Source of the DNA: Natronogracilivirga saccharolytica
GTDB taxonomy: Bacteria > Bacteroidota > Rhodothermia > Balneolales > Natronogracilivirgulaceae
Direction: 5' to 3'
Length of the DNA stretch: 64,000 nt
Assembly: GCF_017921895.1 (NCBI RefSeq)
Contig: NZ_JAFIDN010000001.1
Location: 310,001 to 374,000 of the forward strand
The notes under the pieces were generated by a model. It was given only the letters and a program-made list of their open reading frames with translations, had not been told where the DNA came from and did not search any database. Below, piece after piece: positions 1 to 7,889 of this stretch. How positions within the stretch are numbered: the stretch's first letter is position 1; every line of letters starts with the position of its first letter. The position numbers were made by a program, and so were the translations under genes.

Positions 1-904
1 TGAGTGCCGTAAGGGCTCCGATGTAAGCAATGACCAGAAGGGCGTCCGCCGTGAACAGCGGGAAAAGCCGGGCAACGAGAAACACACCGGCGGCCACCAT
101 CGTGGCGGCATGGATCAGGGCGCTGACAGGGGTCGGACCCTCCATGGCATCGGGCAACCAGACGTGAAGCGGGAACTGGGCGGATTTGCCAATGGCACCG
201 CAGAAAATCAGCACACCGACGGCTGTCAGCCATGCCTGGCTTTCAAAGGGCAGGTTGCCGGCTGAAACGGCACTGAAAATGGCATCAAACGAGAATGTCG
301 AAAAGTGGACGAAGATGATCATGATACCGATGAACATGCCGGCGTCACCGACCCTGTTTACTACGAACGCCTTGATCGCGGCATTGGATGCCGATTTCTT
401 CTCATACCAGTGTCCGATCAGCAGATATGAGCTCACGCCTACCAGCTCCCAGAAAATGTACATCATCAGAAGGTTGTGGGTAAGCACGATGCCCAGCATA
501 GAAAACGTAAACAAGCCGAGGTAGGCAAAGTACCGGGAGTAACGCACATCGCCTTCGAGGTAGCCCATCGAGAAAAAGTGTACCAGCATACTGATGAGGG
601 TAACCACGACAAGCATGATTGCCGACAGGTTGTCGATCAGTATGCCCAGCTCGACGGTCACTTCTCCGACGCCGGGAATACCTCCGAACGTTGCCCAGTT
701 CCAGCCGGCGGTCACTGTTTCAGGCGTTGCCAGTTTTGCAAACATGATAACCAGTGATGCCAGAAAAGCGGCGGTCACTGTCGCAGTGGCCAGCCAGTCG
801 CCCTCCCTGGGCATCCGCTTCCCGAAAAAAATCAGCAGCACAAATCCGGCCAGCGGAAGAAAAAGTGTAATAAGTGACAGCAGTATCAAGTTTTCCAATC
901 CCAT
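1..904 (-). CDS. nuoL: NADH-quinone oxidoreductase subunit L (NuoL), N-terminal part
   Basis: Partial gene cut by the left window edge; about 301 codons from the ATG at 904 are present out of roughly 600-700 usual for the family. NuoL is an antiporter-like, proton-pumping membrane subunit of complex I. The reading frame gives a run of hydrophobic helices and stretches typical of NuoL/Mrp antiporters, such as WELVGVSSYLLIGHW, FVVNRVGDAGMFIG and the lysine/histidine-bearing segment GKSAQFPLHVWLPDAMEGPTPVSA (quoted in two overlapping pieces: GKSAQFPLHVWLPD, PDAMEGPTPVSALIHAATM). It follows nuoK by 26 bases on the same strand and is the last gene of the nuo operon visible here; nuoM and nuoN are expected beyond the edge. 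Confidence 0.95.
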   Translation of the reverse strand, partial: MGLENLILLSLITLFLPLAGFVLLIFFGKRMPREGDWLATATVTAAFLASLVIMFAKLATPETVTAGWNWATFGGIPGVGEVTVELGILIDNLSAIMLVVVTLISMLVHFFSMGYLEGDVRYSRYFAYLGLFTFSMLGIVLTHNLLMMYIFWELVGVSSYLLIGHWYEKKSASNAAIKAFVVNRVGDAGMFIGIMIIFVHFSTFSFDAIFSAVSAGNLPFESQAWLTAVGVLIFCGAIGKSAQFPLHVWLPDAMEGPTPVSALIHAATMVAAGVFLVARLFPLFTADALLVIAYIGALTAL

Positions 905-930
905 AATAATCTGGTTGAAGAGATGTTGTT

Positions 931-1260
931 CTACTCCTTAAGCTCGGTGATATGTTCGACATCCACAGACCCGAACCGGTTGTATATATTCAGTACAATG
1001 GCCAGGGCAACGGCCGCTTCGGCCGCGGCAATAATGATCACAAACAGGGCAATCATGTGCCCGTCAAGATCCAGCATACCATACCGGCTGAAGGCCACGA
1101 TGTTGAGATTTGCCGAGTTGAGAATCAGCTCGATCCCCATCAGGATCATAATGATGTTTCTGCGGGATATCACAGCCAGCAATCCCAGCGAAAACAGGAT
1201 GGCACTCACGACCAGGAAATGATTGAGTCCGGGCTCTGCCAGCCATTCAGGTAATACCAT
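931..1260 (-). CDS. nuoK: NADH-quinone oxidoreductase subunit K (NuoK)
   Basis: 109 residues, the normal size for NuoK, a small membrane subunit of complex I with three transmembrane helices. The helices lie at about residues 14-31, 38-58 and 69-92. Two buried glutamates typical of the family are visible in the segments MGIELILNSANLN and AAAEAAVALAIVLN. The gene sits between nuoJ (71 bases upstream) and nuoL (26 bases downstream) in the usual order. Confidence 0.96.
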   Translation of the reverse strand: MVLPEWLAEPGLNHFLVVSAILFSLGLLAVISRRNIIMILMGIELILNSANLNIVAFSRYGMLDLDGHMIALFVIIIAAAEAAVALAIVLNIYNRFGSVDVEHITELKE

Positions 1261-1331
1261 AACCTATAATGTTGAATGTGAATGGTTTCAATTTCAGTTG
1301 TACCGTTTTTTTAATATTCATGGTACCGGTC

Positions 1332-1865
1332 TCAGGATGTCTCTTGCTGTTTTTGATCCGGCACTTTCGGAGTGCGGGTTCTGGCGGACATCAGCACAGC
1401 GCCGATAATGGCCAGCAGGAGCAGGACACCGGCGACCTGAAAGGGCAGCATGAAATCCGTCAGAAGCAGCTCACCCAGTGCTGTCATGGACACCTCATCC
1501 GCTTCCAGCGGCACCAGCACCCAGCTGGTCGACAGGAAGACCATAATCAGAATGGCAGCCACAACAGCTGAAAAAATGGTTGCCGGCACCAGATTGACGG
1601 TCCGGGTTTTTACCTTTTCGAAATACCCTTTTGTTGTGAGCATAACCCCGAAAAGTATCAGGACCAGAATTCCTCCCACATAAACCAGCAGCTGTGTAAC
1701 AGCCACAAAACCTGCATAAAGAAGGGCATAAAACACGGCCAGTCCGGCGAAGGTAAACATAAGTGCAAAAGCCGCATGCACAATGTTTTTGGTAAATACC
1801 ATCACCGCTGCACTGCCTATGATCAGGATCGCAAACAGATAAAAAGCTAAAGCAAACAGATCCAT
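1332..1865 (-). CDS. nuoJ: NADH-quinone oxidoreductase subunit J (NuoJ)
   Basis: 177 residues with five predicted membrane helices (about 3-22, 28-47, 53-74, 93-112 and 138-160). The stretch TQLLVYVGGILVLILFGVML matches the conserved third helix that contains the pi-bulge region of this proton-channel subunit of complex I. The C-terminus ends in a short charged tail. It lies between nuoI (113 bases upstream) and nuoK on the same strand. Confidence 0.94.
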   Translation of the reverse strand: MDLFALAFYLFAILIIGSAAVMVFTKNIVHAAFALMFTFAGLAVFYALLYAGFVAVTQLLVYVGGILVLILFGVMLTTKGYFEKVKTRTVNLVPATIFSAVVAAILIMVFLSTSWVLVPLEADEVSMTALGELLLTDFMLPFQVAGVLLLLAIIGAVLMSARTRTPKVPDQKQQETS

Positions 1866-1978
1866 AATGTTACCATACCAGTAAAGTTCAAATTGTAAAG
1901 TCTAATAAGTGATGTTCAATGATGTCGAAAAAATGATTCCGGCTCCGCACCGGCGGAGCTGTTCAAGCGCGGTTTCTG

Positions 1979-2704
1979 CTAACTGTCCGATTTCTTCTTT
2001 GCTTCTCTTTCAGCTTTACGGGCTGCGCGCCGAGCCTCCCTTTCAGCCCGTCGTGCTTCCTTGGCGGCATCGGCATCGGCATTCGTTGATGCGTCACTTT
2101 TTCCGGCACCGGCGGAAGCTTTTGATCCTCCGTCGTCTTCTGATCCGCCCTCTTTCTTTTCTTCGGCCTTTTTCTTCTTGGCCAGACGGGCCTCCTCTTT
2201 CTTGCGCCGCTTCTCCTCCTCTTCCTTCTCGAGTTTCGCCTGAGCTTCCTCAATTTGCTCCGGTGTCATGTCGGAAAAGGAGAAGAGAAGGTTGTCACGG
2301 TCATAAACCGAATATTCATAATCCGGAACCATGAATATGCAGTCAGTGGGACACGGATGCACACAGAGTTCACAATAGCAGCACTTGGCCAAGTCGATAT
2401 CGAACTGGTTGACCCACAATTTCTTTTTGTGGCCGGTTGAAGTCTCGCCCAGATCGTCGTCGTCAGTGGACTTGATGGTTCCGATTTCGATACAGTCAAC
2501 GGGACAGGCGCGCTCACACAGCCGGCAGCCGATGCAGTCATCGATGTTGACATCCAGCTTCATCCGCACTCTTTCCGGGAGCACATCGCGCTCTTCGGGA
2601 TACTGAACGGTTACGGCCGGGCGGAAAAGATGCCGCCAGGTAACGCCCATACCGGTGAAGATGGTTTTGAAAGTATGATAGGTTTCTTGAAAGAATGAAA
2701 GCAT
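1979..2704 (-). CDS. nuoI: NADH-quinone oxidoreductase subunit I (NuoI) with charged C-terminal tail
   Basis: The first ~160 residues are a NuoI-type ferredoxin subunit that carries two [4Fe-4S] clusters (N6a, N6b) and leads electrons towards NuoB. Both cluster motifs are visible: CIGCRLCERACP near residue 57 and CCYCELCVHPCP near residue 107. After about residue 160 the protein continues for roughly 80 residues that are almost only K, E, R, A, S, D and G, probably partly coiled coil or disordered. NuoI of most bacteria is about 160-180 residues, so the tail is an addition. The neighbours are nuoH (18 bases upstream) and nuoJ. Confidence 0.95.
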   Translation of the reverse strand: MLSFFQETYHTFKTIFTGMGVTWRHLFRPAVTVQYPEERDVLPERVRMKLDVNIDDCIGCRLCERACPVDCIEIGTIKSTDDDDLGETSTGHKKKLWVNQFDIDLAKCCYCELCVHPCPTDCIFMVPDYEYSVYDRDNLLFSFSDMTPEQIEEAQAKLEKEEEEKRRKKEEARLAKKKKAEEKKEGGSEDDGGSKASAGAGKSDASTNADADAAKEARRAEREARRAARKAEREAKKKSDS

Positions 2705-2722
2705 AGTCTTACCGCTTTGGGT

Positions 2723-3757
2723 TTAAAAAATCATCTCCCAGAGTGCAATCAGAACAAGATTCACAAAAGAAAGAGGGATCAGGTATTTCCAGCACAGATT
2801 CATCAGCTGGTCCACGCGAAGCCGGGGGAGTGTCCACCGCAGCCACATCATTATGAAAACAAAAATCATGCCCTTCAGCAGCATCCAGAAGGCGCCCCAT
2901 ACCGGACCGTCCATGAATGAGCCGAACGGGCTGTTCCAGCCGCCAAAAAAGAGCGTTGCAGCCACCAGAGAAAGCAGCAGCATATCGGCATACTCGGTAA
3001 GCATGAAAATGCCCCAGCGCATACCGGAGTATTCGGTCTGGTAGCCGCCCACAAGCTCGGATTCTGATTCCGGCAGGTCAAACGGCACCCGGTGCGCCTC
3101 GGCCAGCATGGCGATAAAAAAGAGCACAAATGCGATCACCATGAACGGACTGTGGAAGATCATCCAGTTGGGAAGAAAACCGAGAAAGGCATTGCCTGAC
3201 TGCAGCTCCGTCACTTCCATAAGATTCAGCGTGCCGGTTACTGTAATCACTGACAATATGGTAGCAATTACCGGAACTTCGTAGCTCACGGTCTGCGCCG
3301 CGGTCCGCATGGCCCCCAGAAGCGACCATTTGTTGTTGGATGCCCATCCGGCCATGATGATACTGAGCGACAGAATTGAGGTAATAGCGATAATATAGAA
3401 TATGCCGACATCGAAATGGCTGCCCAGAAACTCGCTGCTCAGCGGAATGGCAACAAAAGCACCGTAGGATGCGGCAAACGCAATGAATGGTGCCATTTTG
3501 AAAAGAAACCGGTCGGCATTGGCCGGCACGATATCTTCCTTTTGAATCATTTTGAGCAAATCGGCGATGGTCTGAGCCCAGCCGTGCCAGCCTCCGACCC
3601 GCATCGGTCCCAGCCGCCCCTGCATATGGGCCGAAACTTTCCTTTCAAGCCATATGGCAAAAAGCGCATAGATCAGGATGATCGTCAACGGGATAAAGGA
3701 AAAGGCCAGTATGGCCAGGGCTTCTGAAGGAAATATGGTTTCCAGATATTCCAGCAT
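2723..3757 (-). CDS. nuoH: NADH-quinone oxidoreductase subunit H (NuoH)
   Basis: 344 residues and about eight membrane helices. NuoH joins the hydrophilic arm to the membrane arm and lines the quinone chamber. Family signatures are visible: AHMQGRLGPMRVGGWHGWAQ near the N-terminus, and AEAHRVPFDLPESESELVGG with the conserved acidic loop, followed by YQTEYSGMRWG. It comes directly after nuoD with a gap of 42 bases; in most 14-subunit operons nuoE, nuoF and nuoG lie here, and they are missing. Confidence 0.97.
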   Translation of the reverse strand: MLEYLETIFPSEALAILAFSFIPLTIILIYALFAIWLERKVSAHMQGRLGPMRVGGWHGWAQTIADLLKMIQKEDIVPANADRFLFKMAPFIAFAASYGAFVAIPLSSEFLGSHFDVGIFYIIAITSILSLSIIMAGWASNNKWSLLGAMRTAAQTVSYEVPVIATILSVITVTGTLNLMEVTELQSGNAFLGFLPNWMIFHSPFMVIAFVLFFIAMLAEAHRVPFDLPESESELVGGYQTEYSGMRWGIFMLTEYADMLLLSLVAATLFFGGWNSPFGSFMDGPVWGAFWMLLKGMIFVFIMMWLRWTLPRLRVDQLMNLCWKYLIPLSFVNLVLIALWEMIF

Positions 3758-3799
3758 AGTTATGAAATAAATTAATGGGCGATGACCCCGTCAGCCGGG

Positions 3800-4981
3800 C
3801 TAACGGTCTACCTCGCCGAGTACAATATCAACACTTCCAATAATCGCCACCATATCAGCCACCATGGCTCCGATCGAAATGGCGGGAACAACACTTAAAT
3901 TTACAAAACTTGGCGCGCGGGCCTTGATCCGGTACGGCGAGCTTTTTTTATCGCTTATGATATAATAGCCAAGTTCACCGCGCGGGGTTTCGGTCCGGTC
4001 ATAAATTTCTCCTGCAGGCGGACGGATCTTTTTGGGCAGGGACTCATGCACATCGCCTTCATCAGGCATCTGATCCAGCGCCTGCTCGATAATTTTCAGG
4101 CTCTCCTCCATCTCCCAGACCCGGACCATGTAGCGGTCCCAGCAGTCGCCAAGAGTGCCCATGCTGCCGTCACCGACAATGACATCAAAATCAAAACGGT
4201 CATAGATGGAGTACGGATCGTCACGGCGGAGATCCCACTTTACTCCTGAACCGCGCAGGCTTGGTCCGGAGACACCGTAATTAATGGCAACCTTTCCGGG
4301 AAGCACTCCGACATTTGCCGTCCGGTCGACAAAAATCTTATTGTAGGACAGCAGATCGTTGAGTTCCTTGATCTGTGGCCGGAAGTACTTTACAAACTCA
4401 TGTGTATCTTTCTTGAAGTCCGGGGGAACATCGTTCATCAGCCCGCCAACCCAGATATAATTGTAGAGCAGCCGGGCGCCGCTGGCTTTTTCAAAAATGT
4501 CCAGGATTTTTTCACGATGGATGAAGCAGTGCAGAAATGGTGTGAATGCACCGATGTCGAGGCCAAAGGTTCCAAGGGCAAGAAGGTGACTGGCAATGCG
4601 CTGCAGTTCGGCCATGATTATGCGAATATATTCTACCCGGTCGTTGACCTGAATATCCATCATCCGCTCCATGGCTACGGCAAAGCCGTGCTCGTTGTTC
4701 ATAGCGGCCACATAGTCCATGCGGTCAACGTAGGGAATGACTTTGGTATAGTCATTCATCTCCTCGCTGTGCTTCTCAAAGCATCGGTGGAGATAGCCGA
4801 TATGCGGTTTCGCCGCTACGACAATTTCGCCGTCAAGCGTCAGTTCAACCCGAAGCACTCCGTGCGTTGACGGGTGCTGGGGCCCCATATTTACCACCAT
4901 CTCCTGGGTCTTCAAACCGTTTCCGGCCTCGACCGGCGGGGAAAGACTGACTTCGGGCGCTTTTTGTTTCACTGTTGTCAT
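3800..4981 (-). CDS. nuoD: NADH-quinone oxidoreductase subunit D (NuoD)
   Basis: 393 residues, standard length for a free NuoD (not fused to NuoC). This 49-kDa-type subunit forms the quinone site together with NuoB. The N-terminal signature [20 protein letters not shown] is clear, as are [18 protein letters not shown] and the C-terminal ending [11 protein letters not shown]-like sequence ([12 protein letters not shown]). It starts 25 bases after nuoC ends, which fits one transcript. Confidence 0.97.
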   Translation of the reverse strand: MTTVKQKAPEVSLSPPVEAGNGLKTQEMVVNMGPQHPSTHGVLRVELTLDGEIVVAAKPHIGYLHRCFEKHSEEMNDYTKVIPYVDRMDYVAAMNNEHGFAVAMERMMDIQVNDRVEYIRIIMAELQRIASHLLALGTFGLDIGAFTPFLHCFIHREKILDIFEKASGARLLYNYIWVGGLMNDVPPDFKKDTHEFVKYFRPQIKELNDLLSYNKIFVDRTANVGVLPGKVAINYGVSGPSLRGSGVKWDLRRDDPYSIYDRFDFDVIVGDGSMGTLGDCWDRYMVRVWEMEESLKIIEQALDQMPDEGDVHESLPKKIRPPAGEIYDRTETPRGELGYYIISDKKSSPYRIKARAPSFVNLSVVPAISIGAMVADMVAIIGSVDIVLGEVDR

Positions 4982-5006
4982 CTGTTACTCCGGACAAATC
5001 GGTTAC

Positions 5007-5492
5007 TTAATACTCTACTTTCATTCCACGGTAAAACTCCTGGACTTTGTAGTCCTTTCGGAGGGGATGTCCTTCCCAGTCATCCGGACAAAGAATCCGG
5101 CGGTGATCGGGGTGACCTTCAAACTGAATGCCGAACATGTCAAAGGCTTCGCGCTCATGCCAGTCGGCTGTTTTCCAAACCTGTTCCACTGTCGGCACTC
5201 GGGCATCATCCTGCGGCATGATGACCTTCAGTATCACCTTGTGCTTCAGCGAGGTGGAGTTGAGATGATAGGTCACGGCGAGTTGCTCCTCTTTCTGGTA
5301 GTGAACCCCGCTCAGACACATCATGTAATCGAACAGCAGATCCTCTCCGTCCCGAAGATATTTTGCAACTTTCTGGATATTTTCTGGCGCCACCACGATG
5401 ACCGGGGCCACCACCTCATCGGGCCTGAGTTCCAGCCCTTCTTCACCGAACTGCTCAACAAGTATGTTATATATCTCTTCCGTTGTTTTCAT
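5007..5492 (-). CDS. nuoC: NADH-quinone oxidoreductase subunit C (NuoC)
   Basis: 161 residues; the 30-kDa-type subunit of the hydrophilic arm. The family signature is visible as EREAFDMFGIQFEGHPDHRR followed by ILCPDDWEGHPLRKDY. Its start codon overlaps the stop of nuoB by one base (TAATG), so the two are almost surely translated in a coupled way. NuoC and NuoD are separate genes here, unlike the fused NuoCD of enterobacteria. Confidence 0.96.
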   Translation of the reverse strand: MKTTEEIYNILVEQFGEEGLELRPDEVVAPVIVVAPENIQKVAKYLRDGEDLLFDYMMCLSGVHYQKEEQLAVTYHLNSTSLKHKVILKVIMPQDDARVPTVEQVWKTADWHEREAFDMFGIQFEGHPDHRRILCPDDWEGHPLRKDYKVQEFYRGMKVEY

Positions 5493-6118
5493 TATGCCCC
5501 CTTCTCCTTGCGCTGTACGTCCTGCTGCGGGAATTCGATTTGAGCCTTTTTGTGCTCATCGGTTTCATCCACATTTTTGAGAGCGATATCCTCACCTCCC
5601 TTGTCATCAACCACAACAGGCTTGGTGGGATCGACACCTTCGACCAGGCTCTCATTCATAATTTTGTTATGCAAATGCAGAAATCCCTGGAGTAGTGCTT
5701 CCGGGCGCGGCGGACAGCCCGGCACATAAACATCCACCGGAACAACACGGTCCACGCCTTTCAGCACATGATAGCCATGCTCCCAGTAGGGGCCGCCGCA
5801 GTTGGAACAGGAACCCATGCTAATGACGTAGCGGGGTTCCGCCATCTGCTCGTACAGGCGCTTGATCCGGGTTGCCATTTTCAGCGTCACCGTCCCGGCC
5901 ACAATCATCACGTCAGCCTGGCGTGGTGAGGAACGCGGAATAATCCCGAACCGGTCGAAGTCATAGCGCGATGCAGCCGTGGCCATCATCTCAATAGCAC
6001 AGCATGCGAGTCCGAACTGCATATACCAAATCGAAGATTTCCTGGCCCAGTTGAGTGCCTTTTCCAGAGACACAATGATAATATTGCTGTCCTGGTATTT
6101 TTTATCGAGAAGACCCAT
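5492..6118 (-). CDS. nuoB: NADH-quinone oxidoreductase subunit B (NuoB)
   Basis: 208 residues from the ATG at 6118; this subunit holds the terminal cluster N2 that passes electrons to quinone. All four cluster ligands can be seen: the tandem cysteines in [11 protein letters not shown], the cysteine in [19 protein letters not shown] and the one in [15 protein letters not shown]. An in-frame ATG 48 bases further upstream would add 17 residues without similarity to the family, so the start at [11 protein letters not shown] is preferred. About 45 residues after the last conserved block form a charged tail. Confidence 0.95.
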   Translation of the reverse strand: MGLLDKKYQDSNIIIVSLEKALNWARKSSIWYMQFGLACCAIEMMATAASRYDFDRFGIIPRSSPRQADVMIVAGTVTLKMATRIKRLYEQMAEPRYVISMGSCSNCGGPYWEHGYHVLKGVDRVVPVDVYVPGCPPRPEALLQGFLHLHNKIMNESLVEGVDPTKPVVVDDKGGEDIALKNVDETDEHKKAQIEFPQQDVQRKEKGA

Positions 6119-6223
6119 AAGTAAAATTGGTGGACATTGATTCTGATTACAAATTACCGGATGCATCCGGAATTGACTGCTTTTTTACTACACGATGCAG
6201 ATGAAATGCTCATTGCGTTACAT

Positions 6224-6778
6224 TCACTTCGGAGGTTCTGTTTTATTTGCGTCAGACTCCGTTCCGGCAGCATCGCTTTCAGAAGAAGGTGCCGCTTCCG
6301 CTGCAACAGGGGCGCCGTTTCCATTGGTGTGACCATTGGCACCGGCTGCCAGGGAAGGATCCTGCCAGTCAGGGGTAACCACTCCGACACCATCCACATA
6401 ACGCGGAACTACGGGCTGCGGCTTGTCCCATTCCAAGTCACCCTTTCCGAGTTCATACAGAAACCCGACAAAAATCAGTGAAACAAAGACAACCATTGCC
6501 CAAAACGCATACCAGCCCATACTCTGGAATACCGTCGCCCAGGGAAACAGCAGGACCACCTCGACTTCAAATATCAGGAACATGAGCGCAATGACATAAA
6601 ACCGGTTATTATACTGGATCCATGCCGATCCGACGGGATCTTCGCCGCACTCATAGGTGGTAAGCTTTTCGGGACTGGGCCGGTCAGGTCGCAAAAGCCA
6701 GGCCACCAAAAGTGTAATACCTGCAAAAACGGCGCCGATGGTTATGAATAATAGCGCAAACCCATAATCAGCAAGCAT
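6224..6778 (-). CDS. nuoA: NADH-quinone oxidoreductase subunit A (NuoA) with C-terminal extension
   Basis: 184 residues; NuoA usually has about 120-150. The first ~125 residues contain three membrane helices and the family signature LTTYECGEDPVGSAWIQYNN plus FYVIALMFLIFEVEVVLLFP. Residues from about 130 on are low in complexity, rich in Ala, Gly, Ser, Asn and acidic residues. It is the first nuo gene; the next gene upstream (dihydroorotate-dehydrogenase-like) ends 68 bases away on the same strand, so the nuo genes may start from a promoter in that AT-rich gap or be read through from nifJ. Confidence 0.95.
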   Translation of the reverse strand: MLADYGFALLFITIGAVFAGITLLVAWLLRPDRPSPEKLTTYECGEDPVGSAWIQYNNRFYVIALMFLIFEVEVVLLFPWATVFQSMGWYAFWAMVVFVSLIFVGFLYELGKGDLEWDKPQPVVPRYVDGVGVVTPDWQDPSLAAGANGHTNGNGAPVAAEAAPSSESDAAGTESDANKTEPPK

Positions 6779-6846
6779 AATGAGCTGTGTTTAGATGTAA
6801 TAAAAATAATGTATTAGAGTAAAGATAGTGATTTACCTTTACAAAA

Positions 6847-7854
6847 TCACCCGAGGCTGTCCATTTTATAACTCTGGAGAATGCGGATATAGTTGGCCCG
6901 CTCAAACGTAGTCGCATCGGCTACGGAGGCGGAGCTCATGCATCCCTTGAGTTCCTCCACGGAGGCATACTCATTTTCATTCATCCAGATTTTCATCTCT
7001 TCGGTGATGTTGTAGAGTTTGTCACAACCTTCCCTGAGCAGAGCAGAGGTCATCATGGTGACGTCGGCGCCGACCATGAGCATCTTGATGACATCCTCGG
7101 CTGAATGGATACCGGTGGTGGCTGCAAGGCTGGCCTTGATATGGGGCCGCAGCATGGCAATCCAGCGCAGCGGAAGCCGCTTCTCGAAAGAATTGCTGAG
7201 CTCCAGGCTGGGTGCCACTTCTTTGGTCTCAAGATCAATATCGGGCTGATAAAACCGGTTGAACAGCACCAGACCGTCAGCTCCGGCAGCTTCCAGCCTT
7301 TTTGCCATATTTGCAAAAGCGCTGAAATAAGGACCGAGCTTGATAGACACGGGAATCGAGACGTTTTCTTTCACCGCCTTAAGATCATCGATATACATCT
7401 GCTCGACCTTGTCGGATGTCATATCCGGATCCGCGGCCACATAGTAGATGTTCAGCTCAAGAGCATCAGCACCGGCATCTTCCATCTTTTTGGCATAACT
7501 CATCCAGCCGCCTTCGGAAATTCCGTTCAGGCTGCCGATCACCGGAATATCCACGGTTTCCTTGATCTTCCGGATGTGTTCGAGGTAATCTTCGGCTTCC
7601 AGATTATGGTACTGCTCGGGCTCGGGAAAATAGCTGAGCGCCTCGGCATAACTTTCAGCCGAAACATTCATGAAGTGATCCATAGCCCGGTTTTCCTTTG
7701 TGATCTGCTCCTCGAACAGTGAGTACATGACGATCGCGGAGGCACCGGCATCTTCCATCCGTTTGACTTTTCCGAGATCGCTGCTCAGCGGCGATGCCGA
7801 CGGGACGAGCGGACTTTTCAGCTTCAGTCCCAGGTAATTGGTTTCAAGATTCAT
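6847..7854 (-). CDS. dihydroorotate dehydrogenase-like flavoprotein next to nifJ
   Basis: 335 residues with a TIM-barrel of the dihydroorotate dehydrogenase type: the N-terminal MNLETNYLGLKLKSPLVPSA, the central SIKLGPYFS and the C-terminal phosphate-binding AATTGIHSAEDVIKMLMVGA are recognisable. Proteins of this subgroup are often encoded beside pyruvate:ferredoxin oxidoreductase and are annotated as dihydroorotate-dehydrogenase-like; whether they make pyrimidine is unproven. The gene begins 35 bases after nifJ ends, so both are likely on one transcript. A link to ferredoxin as electron acceptor is an inference from the position. Confidence 0.85.
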   Translation of the reverse strand: MNLETNYLGLKLKSPLVPSASPLSSDLGKVKRMEDAGASAIVMYSLFEEQITKENRAMDHFMNVSAESYAEALSYFPEPEQYHNLEAEDYLEHIRKIKETVDIPVIGSLNGISEGGWMSYAKKMEDAGADALELNIYYVAADPDMTSDKVEQMYIDDLKAVKENVSIPVSIKLGPYFSAFANMAKRLEAAGADGLVLFNRFYQPDIDLETKEVAPSLELSNSFEKRLPLRWIAMLRPHIKASLAATTGIHSAEDVIKMLMVGADVTMMTSALLREGCDKLYNITEEMKIWMNENEYASVEELKGCMSSASVADATTFERANYIRILQSYKMDSLG

Positions 7855-7889
7855 ATCAATAATTTTTCAGTTAAATAATGGTGATAATA

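Noticed and set aside
3758-3799. A place for nuoE, nuoF and nuoG between nuoD and nuoH
   Set aside because: The gap is only 42 bases; no remnants of these genes are seen.
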